Shown here piece after piece: positions 57,611 to 64,000 of a DNA stretch of 64,000 nucleotides. Each line of letters opens with the position of its first letter. Positions within the stretch are counted from its first letter, which is position 1. Position numbers and translations under genes: made by a program. Origin of the DNA: Topomyia yanbarensis (lineage: Eukaryota; Arthropoda; Insecta; Diptera; Culicidae); contig NC_080671.1 in assembly GCF_030247195.1 (NCBI RefSeq), positions 7,361,879-7,425,878 on the forward strand. Direction: 5' to 3'. The notes under the pieces are model-generated. The model saw only the letters and a program-made list of their open reading frames with translations. It did not search any database and was not told where the DNA came from.

Positions 57611-57790
57611 TAGTTTCCGGATCCGACACAGCTCCAGATCTGGACCAGTTCCCAAATTTGGACCTCCTGGATCTGTATCAGTTTCCGGATATGGACTAGT
57701 TCCAGATCCGGGCCAGTTTCCAGATCCGGACAAGTTCCCAAATCTGGACCAATACCCGATGATGGACAAGTCCCTGGATCTAGCCCATCC
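57611..57790. repeat. 18-bp minisatellite, about 10 imperfect units
   Basis: Consensus AGTTTCCAGATCCGGACC, repeated with variants (TTCCCAAATTTGGACC, TTCCGGATATGGACT). The 18-bp period keeps reading frames open on both strands, which explains the proline- and arginine-rich ORFs here. Confidence 0.8.
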
Positions 57791-59084
57791 CCTTACCAGG
57801 TCAGGACTTCAACCAGGCCCAGATTTGGTGCTTAGATCCAGACAAGAGTCTGGATCCGGAATCTCGGATCGGATACGTGGATCCAAACTATATGTCTTGT
57901 GTTCCGTACATGACTGGAAGGACTATTAATGTTTTGTGCATTCGCTACCTTGCTGTTGACGTTCGTGATAGAAAAAAAATCAATTTAACTACGCCCGAAA
58001 TACCCCACCACTATTCCGAGTCGGCTTTTTTCTGACTGTGCTTTGAAACTAGCTGAGTGTGAGCCGATGGGTACCTCCGGCGACCGACATCCTTACAAAC
58101 TTAGTGGAGATCTATTTGAATATTTCTCCGATGGCAAAAATAATACCAATAAGTCTCATTTTCGATACAAATTTTATCTAATACAACCGGCCCCCGGATG
58201 GTCTACTTCCGGACCAAAGACAAGCCATTTAACGTCATAGATAAATCGTGTGATCTAACTAAACAACACTCGATCGTGTACGAAAAAGTATTTTGTCTGC
58301 GTACCCGCCCGGGAAGTAAAGATTGATGGTGTAGTCTCCTCCAGATCCCTTTGCTTCAGTCAGTGTAAATTCTGGTATGCAAGCAGTGATCAGTGAAAAT
58401 CGAGGAGTATTAGAAAACTTATTTTCCATCAGCCTCATTTCGAGCCTTTCGCGGGATTTGTTCTTCCAACACTTGTTCTTTTGAACGGAGTTCGTCTACA
58501 TCTTCGCCTTTTTGTAACCCGGAGCATGAACTGAAGAACCCATTGTAGAAATAAGGCACGGTGTGGAAAATACGGAGAGGATCAAGACATTGGCTCCTGG
58601 TCTCGGAAAGTCCACGTGGTATATACAAAACTTCAAGTGTCTATACTTCAGTAATATTATTTTCTAGGTTTACTTCCGACGTAAATCTTCCTCAATCTTA
58701 GCATTATTCGCCATGGCCGAAAACAATAGTGAGGAGCGTTTTGGGCATCAAAACGTGCTAATATTTCAATCGGATTAGCCTTTGCTCGGTACCAGGTATT
58801 GAAGTTGTCGCTTGTAAAATCCGAATCAAAGGCAAAGATTTATTGATATTTTTCGAGAAGATTTCAACTCCCACGGCATGTCAACCGATCTATCTTACTG
58901 CATGATATTCGCGACAATTTCAGTATGACCATCTTGAATACAGTGGAAATGACACGAATAGGCACCAGGGCGGCCATTGATTGAAAGAGCTACGCGTTCA
59001 CTATATCCGAAACAATCAAATCAAAATGAGAAATTCCTCCGGTGGCAGTGTGCAGCGTTTTGACTGGCTTGTTTTTCTACACTG
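57791..59084. other. non-coding, nothing recognised
   Basis: Short ORFs only; no repeat ends identified. Confidence 0.35.
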
Positions 59085-61206
59085 ACATTAAAGGTCAGAC
59101 AAAACGAATATCTGGCGCGAACAATCGTGGACGGTTTCCCACTTCGTTGTGGGCAGAATTGTATGCGAAAAGGTCCTATGAAGGCTTTCTGAACGTCAGA
59201 TCGCCCAAATTTTTAATTTAGGAATATAATAAATGCACATTCAAATTATAGACGTTTCGCGATGAAATTATAATAATGTATATAAACGTAATAATTGTTC
59301 TTCAAACACACAAATTCATCTGACAGAAAAGATACTCGCGCTAAGCATTTTCCCCACAAAACCTATGGTTTTATATTTACCTACGACCATGTCTACATCG
59401 TTACAGTTCCAAGTAGGCGCTTCGATCGATGGAGCATGGAAAGCACTCCTAATTTCCCCGGGAGCCTAGATTCTTTATATAGAAATCGTTCCGAAATGCC
59501 TGATAAAATATTAGTTTTAGTTAATTCGCATTGATCTATTCCGGGTAATAACAAAAGCGACACTTAGATTAGAATGGAAATGAGAAGGCGGACACTTAGG
59601 CATTAGAAGGTAATATTTGTGAAACATCGCGCAGCTTTAACGAATTTTTTAGTTAGATTTAGAGTTAGAGAACGCTCGAAAATAGGCAAATTTTATGGGA
59701 TAATGGAAGTTTAGGAATCCCAAAGACATCAACCAACCTTGGTTAAAAAGGATGGATGAACGTCGTGACTTCCTTCGGGTGGCATCTCGGATCATGTCCA
59801 ATCATTATACGTTGAATGCGCATCTCCGGCGTATTGGGGTCGTAAAGAGCGTTCTCTGCGCTCTGCGATATTAAAAGTGTTGTCTGGTCGTGCGCCTAGT
59901 GTTCTACACACCAAAAAAACTAAATTTTACCGTTGAGGTATTTCGAAACTTACCACAATCTAACAAACTCGAATAGTCATGGTCAAGAGACGTAAATTTA
60001 CACGATTTTTTCAAGTTGTGTAGTGCCAGATCTGCGTTAAACGAATCCCTTCGGCCTGGTTCTAGTCCGAGATATGCTTGGTTTCCTCCAAATTTATTTA
60101 TATCTACTCTTTTGGTTGACTTACTAACAGGTACCTGCAAATGTGATCCCAAGAATTCCAAGCGGATCCAAGGAGGCCAGCGATCCGGTTCATGATGTCC
60201 TGATCAGAGCTGCAAATTTTCAACAGGTAGTTTTGATCTTGAAGGAAAGACAAATCTCAAATCATGCCCTACTGTGTTCAATTTGCAGTCTTTAGTTGGC
60301 ATCATTCATTCAAACAGTCGAGCTGCTCAATCATTTTCCAATCATTTTCAATTTCATCGACCCTGTGAATATCACTCTACAGGGGTATCGACTAGGTTTT
60401 TCTAGCAAAACTACTCTGAACATACTTCTTGCTGTTCATGTAAGCTTGAAAACGCATAACATTTCAACATTTGACCTAAACTGGCATCTACAGAGCACAT
60501 GACAACTTTGGTTAGTGAATGAAAAAGCATCAATTTGAAATGAAGACGTACGGTTTGGTCATGAAAATCCCGCCTACTTGAAGGTGAATGATTAAGGGAG
60601 GCTTTGATTTTGAATCATAGTTGAGGTGTAATTAAACTAGAAGTTGACATTTGAAAATGCAAATTTGCACCACTGGTCCTGATAGTGATCTTCCGTTTGC
60701 CACAAAGCTACAAGTTTAATTTCTTTTTTTCCTTGTCATTTTTCTCTGATTGTTCTCTGATACGGTCTCTGCTACTGATGTTGGGATCAACAATCTTTTG
60801 CCTTCCTTATACAAAGTGTACTGATTGTCTAGTGATTGTTTCTCCTTGCTTCAATTTTTAATCAAATGATTATTCATGTCAAAAAATTACAAATATTTCT
60901 TACTGCATCCCATAGTCTGAACAAAAGTGAATTTTAATATTTTTTGTCTATTGATCTGAACTCATTGTTTTAAGATGAATTCCAAATTTCAAACAAATCT
61001 AAATTATTCTCAAGAAATTTAAATTGTAAAGCAAAGAAATTTGTATCTGAATAAAAATCTGCAATTATTTTACATCGAGGATTTCGAACGCAAGAATTTT
61101 GTGCGAAAAAAACACATACGTGGTTAATCTCAGGTTTTGATTTGTTCGGAACTTTCGAGTGGGTAATTCCCCCCTCGGTAATTTTCGAGTGGGTAGTATT
61201 ACCCAT
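59085..61206 (+). mobile_element. LINE-bearing repeat, ORF2 C-terminal remnant (copy 2)
   Basis: Parallels 12945-14395: an AAAGGTCAGACAAAACGAAT box, MDERRDFLRVASRIMSNHYT and LNAHLRRIGVV (59745-59850), a broken zinc-finger end, and GAGTGGGTAATTCCCCCCTC near 61157. It is interrupted by a MITE (59906-60022) and, at its 3' side, by the foldback at 61209-62608, after which it resumes as CTACCCATACTATCC to about 62650. Confidence 0.7.
59906..60022. mobile_element. 117-bp MITE with ACACACC ends
   Basis: Left ACACACCAAAAAAACTAAAT and right ATTTTTTCAAGTTGTGTAG are inverted repeats. The orthologous position in copy 1 (13591-13605, GTTCTGGCGGCAGATC) has no insertion. Ends are similar to the AT-rich MITE at 46665-47144. 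Confidence 0.65.
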
Positions 61207-61208
61207 TA

Positions 61209-62608
61209 GGGCATGGCAATTTTTTTTTTAATTCTCAAAGGCCAAAGGATCTCATATTGTGACAAATGTCAAAGTAAGCTCAGATGCCAAATTTCACATC
61301 ATTTGGACAATTGTAGACTCCCGCCCACTTCGCTTGAAATTTTTGAAATTGGTGCTATGGGAAAATGTGAAGGAAAAATATATTGAATGCTATAACTTTT
61401 GAAGTAGCAATCAGAAAATTACAATATTCCTGTTTCTAGAAAAATACGGGAAAGTGGAGTATTGGGTCATTTTGGCCCCAAAATCCCCTATTTTTTAAAA
61501 TTTTTCTGCTCCGTGGTGCAACTATACATATTATTGCAGTTTTTCTAATGTGAAAAAATCTCAGAAATCAAACGAAACCTTTTGAACCTTTGTCCGAATA
61601 CGAGAAGTTGGGGTTATAGGGCCTTTTGTCATTTATATTAAATTTTATCATTTTCTCGTGCATATATTATTTATTCTTCATTCAATTTTAATAAATTGTA
61701 CCTTGTTGAACGTGGAAAATTCTTAGGAATACAACAAACATAGATCCGTTTGTGTTAGAATTCAAAAACATCAAATTTTTTGACATTAACTCTACAAACC
61801 ACATATTTTTCATTAAATGTCCTAATACCTCAACTTCACCTATTTTTCCAGGTATGAAACTTTTCTCATGTGATTCCTAAGCGCATTTTTCACTATAAGT
61901 AGTAAATTAAATAATAATTTTGTTGTTAAATGTAGTTAATATGTGCGATTTTATGATAAAAATGTGAAATCGAGACTATATGTCAGATAATTTGATGTTT
62001 CTGAATTTTACCGGTAACGAATCTATTTTTGTTTTGTTCCTAAGGATTTTCCACGTTTAACAAGGTACAATTTATAAAAATTGAATGAAGAATAATAGAG
62101 ATACATGTACGAGAAAATGATAAAATTTCATATGAATGACGAAAAGCCCTATAGCCCCAACTTCTCGTATTTGGACAAAGGTCAAAAAGATTTCGTTTGA
62201 TTTCTGAGATTTTTTCACATTAGAAAAACTGCAAAATATGTATGGTTTGCACCACGGAGCTGAAAAAATTAAATATAGGTGATTTTGGGGCCAAAATGAC
62301 CCAGTACCGCACTTTTCCGTATTTTTATAGAAACAGGAATATTTCCATTCCAATACTAAGGTTATTTCATTTAAAAAGAGGTATAAATTGTAATTTTCTG
62401 ACTGCTACTTTAAAAGTTATAGCATTTAATATATTTTCCTCCATATTTTCCCATTGCACCAATTTCAAAAATTTCAAGAGAAGTGGGCGGGAGTCTAGAA
62501 TTGTCCAAATGATGTGAAATTTGGCATCTGAGCTTACTTAGACATTTGTCACAATATGAGAGGGGGTGGCCTTTGAGAATCAAAAAAAATTTTTTTTTTG
62601 CGATGCCC
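61209..62608. mobile_element. 1.4-kb foldback element (family F), intact
   Basis: Two arms of roughly 590 bp (to about 61805 and from about 61975) are inverted copies around a short AT-rich centre. Matching boxes include GGCCAAAGGATCTC/GGTGGCC, GACTCCCGCCCACTTC/GAAGTGGGCGGGAGTC and CCCCAAAATC/GATTTTGGGG. Ends GGGCATGGCAA and GCGATGCCC are flanked by TA. The paralogous repeat at about 14350 supplies the empty site. No transposase; a truncated copy is at 17607-18923. Confidence 0.85.
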
Positions 62609-62759
62609 TACTACCCATACTATCCACGCATTCCGCCGGCCCTGAGGTTTGGTGCCTTCCAAACGTTGTATACGTAGTGTAGTAAATGTTTGATTGTTAA
62701 AAATAAATTGAAACTTGAATCGAAATGTTAGGTTTACGTTTGAAGTGGTTCAATAGCCA

Positions 62760-62870
62760 TGCTGTGGCTCATTTTCTGTCGCTATGGTGCTCTTTAAACT
62801 TCTTGATCACATGGGATACGGTGGAATATGCGATTCCGAGCTGCTACAGATATATTGTTATCTTCACACG
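62760..62870 (-). pseudogene. mariner-family helix-turn-helix fragment
   Basis: Minus-strand translation gives QLGIAYSTVSHVIKKFKEHH then SDRK, the second DNA-binding helix-turn-helix of a mariner transposase. It is similar to LGIVQSTVSRVIKRHYQTQS in the relic at 52440-53035. Nothing else of the gene is present. Confidence 0.7.
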
Positions 62871-64000
62871 AAAATGTTATGAACATTTTTTTTAAAATTT
62901 AGTTTATTGAATGATTTTATATTAATCCTAAGTGCGGGGCCCCCAGAATCCCGTGGCCCTTGGTCTTGGCCCAGTGTGCCCATGCGTAAAGACGACACTG
63001 GGTAGCGTGATATCAAGAGCTGCAATTTTAGTTCTTAGTTCTCAGTCGCGTTGGAAATTTAAGTAAACGCTCTTGAGAGTATGCACTTCAAATGGATTCG
63101 ATTTTTTCCATATTTTTTGGCCTAGCACAACATAGGAAAATTCAGTTTTCCCTACACAATGCATTGATTGAAGAACTTAGTTATGTTATTAACAGATCAT
63201 TAGTAATAATTCGTTTGCCCGTCTATTTTATGGGCTACTTTCCGCTTTTAAATTGATTTTGTTTAGCCTCTGAGATTTCTTGCGCTGATGTTGTCCTATG
63301 CGGATTTAAGCGATTCTCTGAGTCCTGCCACTATCCCACGTAGTAGGTGTCCTCCAAAAACATCGCGAAGCATCAAGTTCTAAATGATCTCAATCGATGA
63401 AATATCCCACGAGAGTGATAAGAGTTATAAGAAATGTCTCGTCACACTGTTAGATGGATTAAAAGCGTTTTGTTATTATGGCTGCTGTGAAATCAGCTGC
63501 TCAAACTCGCCATATATGTTTGGTGAGTGTCATAATTTTTTGGAAACGAATCATCTGAAAACAAAAAAACAAAACAGTTTCATATTTAGTATTGAATTGG
63601 CTATGAACGGTAACACAATGAAGCAACTCCACCGATAAAAATCAAAATGGCGGACTTTCGATTTTTTTTAATTTTTGAAACTAAAAGAAAACATTTTAAA
63701 ACTATCAAAAAATAGACCGAGCAGAAGTGCAAACAAACAACAAAACGCTTTAACAAATGCAAGCTGTCGTCAAAATTAATTGCAATCTTTCCAAATGAAA
63801 AAATCAATTAGCATAAGCATAAGCATAAGAGATCGCCCGTAGTTGCTACTTCGTTATTGACCAGAACCAAATTAGGTTGCAAAATGTTCATTAGAACAAC
63901 ATGCTTGGGAATAACATGATGAGCCACATTGTACAATCTATTCTGATCCCTGCATGCTGATCAATACCGACGCCGGCCACGTCCGAATGCAGATCTTCTG
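62871..64000. other. non-coding to window end
   Basis: Contains GGGGCCCCCAGAATCCCGTG near 62938 and a GCATAAGCATAAGCATAAG array at 63810-63829. The 84-codon frame at 63384-63638 has no domain. Confidence 0.35.

Noticed and set aside
57464..57929. Proline-rich ORFs on both strands
   Set aside because: Open frames are a by-product of an 18-bp minisatellite.

Overview
The window looks like a piece of a mosquito (Culicidae, probably Aedes-type) nuclear chromosome. It is AT-rich and gene-poor, its genes have spliceosomal introns, AATAAA signals and TATA boxes, and most of the sequence is nested transposable elements. The lineage call rests on two things: a tRNA-derived SINE 3' half of a type I associate with culicid genomes (about 17.93 kb), and several non-LTR families typical of mosquitoes. 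The species is inference.

Three protein-coding genes are convincing. (1) A two-exon cuticle-protein-like gene on the minus strand (10.3-10.75 kb). (2) A complete four-exon fatty acyl-CoA reductase on the plus strand (41.77-44.70 kb; 524 codons, frame kept across all three introns). (3) A two-exon secreted Gly/Trp-rich small protein on the plus strand (51.42-51.73 kb). Genes 1 and 3 share one architecture: exon 1 codes only Met-Lys, followed by a short intron and a signal peptide. All three gene products fit epidermal or oenocyte functions (cuticle proteins, cuticular lipid synthesis), but the genes are far apart and nothing shows they are co-regulated.

The rest is layered repeats. 2.2-8.7 kb: RTE-like remnant, then a block of a dispersed family built from units of about 335 bp with an expanded CATA microsatellite. 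11.3-15.1 kb: several MITEs, a tRNA-like sequence and a LINE C-terminal remnant. 17.0-23.3 kb: mariner remnant, foldback element with a nested SINE, RTE reverse-transcriptase remnant. 23.5-28.3 kb: a 400-bp inverted repeat pair. 29.7-39.6 kb: a zone bounded by TAGGGT ends and holding a 2.17-kb near-perfect foldback element, two further MITEs and a second copy of the 335-bp-unit block. 44.9-51.0 kb: a LINE split by a probable solo LTR, and an R1-clade element inserted in a CA/CATA repeat. 52.4-53.0 kb: mariner remnant. 56.2-57.2 kb: an ORF1-only LINE derivative. 59.1-62.65 kb: a second copy of the 12.9-kb LINE-bearing repeat, broken by a MITE and a 1.4-kb foldback.

The best candidate for something undescribed is the foldback element at 30651-32820. 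It has equal 864-bp arms, ends in the heptamer CACAGTG, and is flanked by a 5-bp duplication CGATG, features that point to the Transib superfamily. Several MITE insertions can be read against empty sites or target duplications within this same window. No gene system such as a defence island or biosynthetic cluster is visible. All identities were judged by eye.
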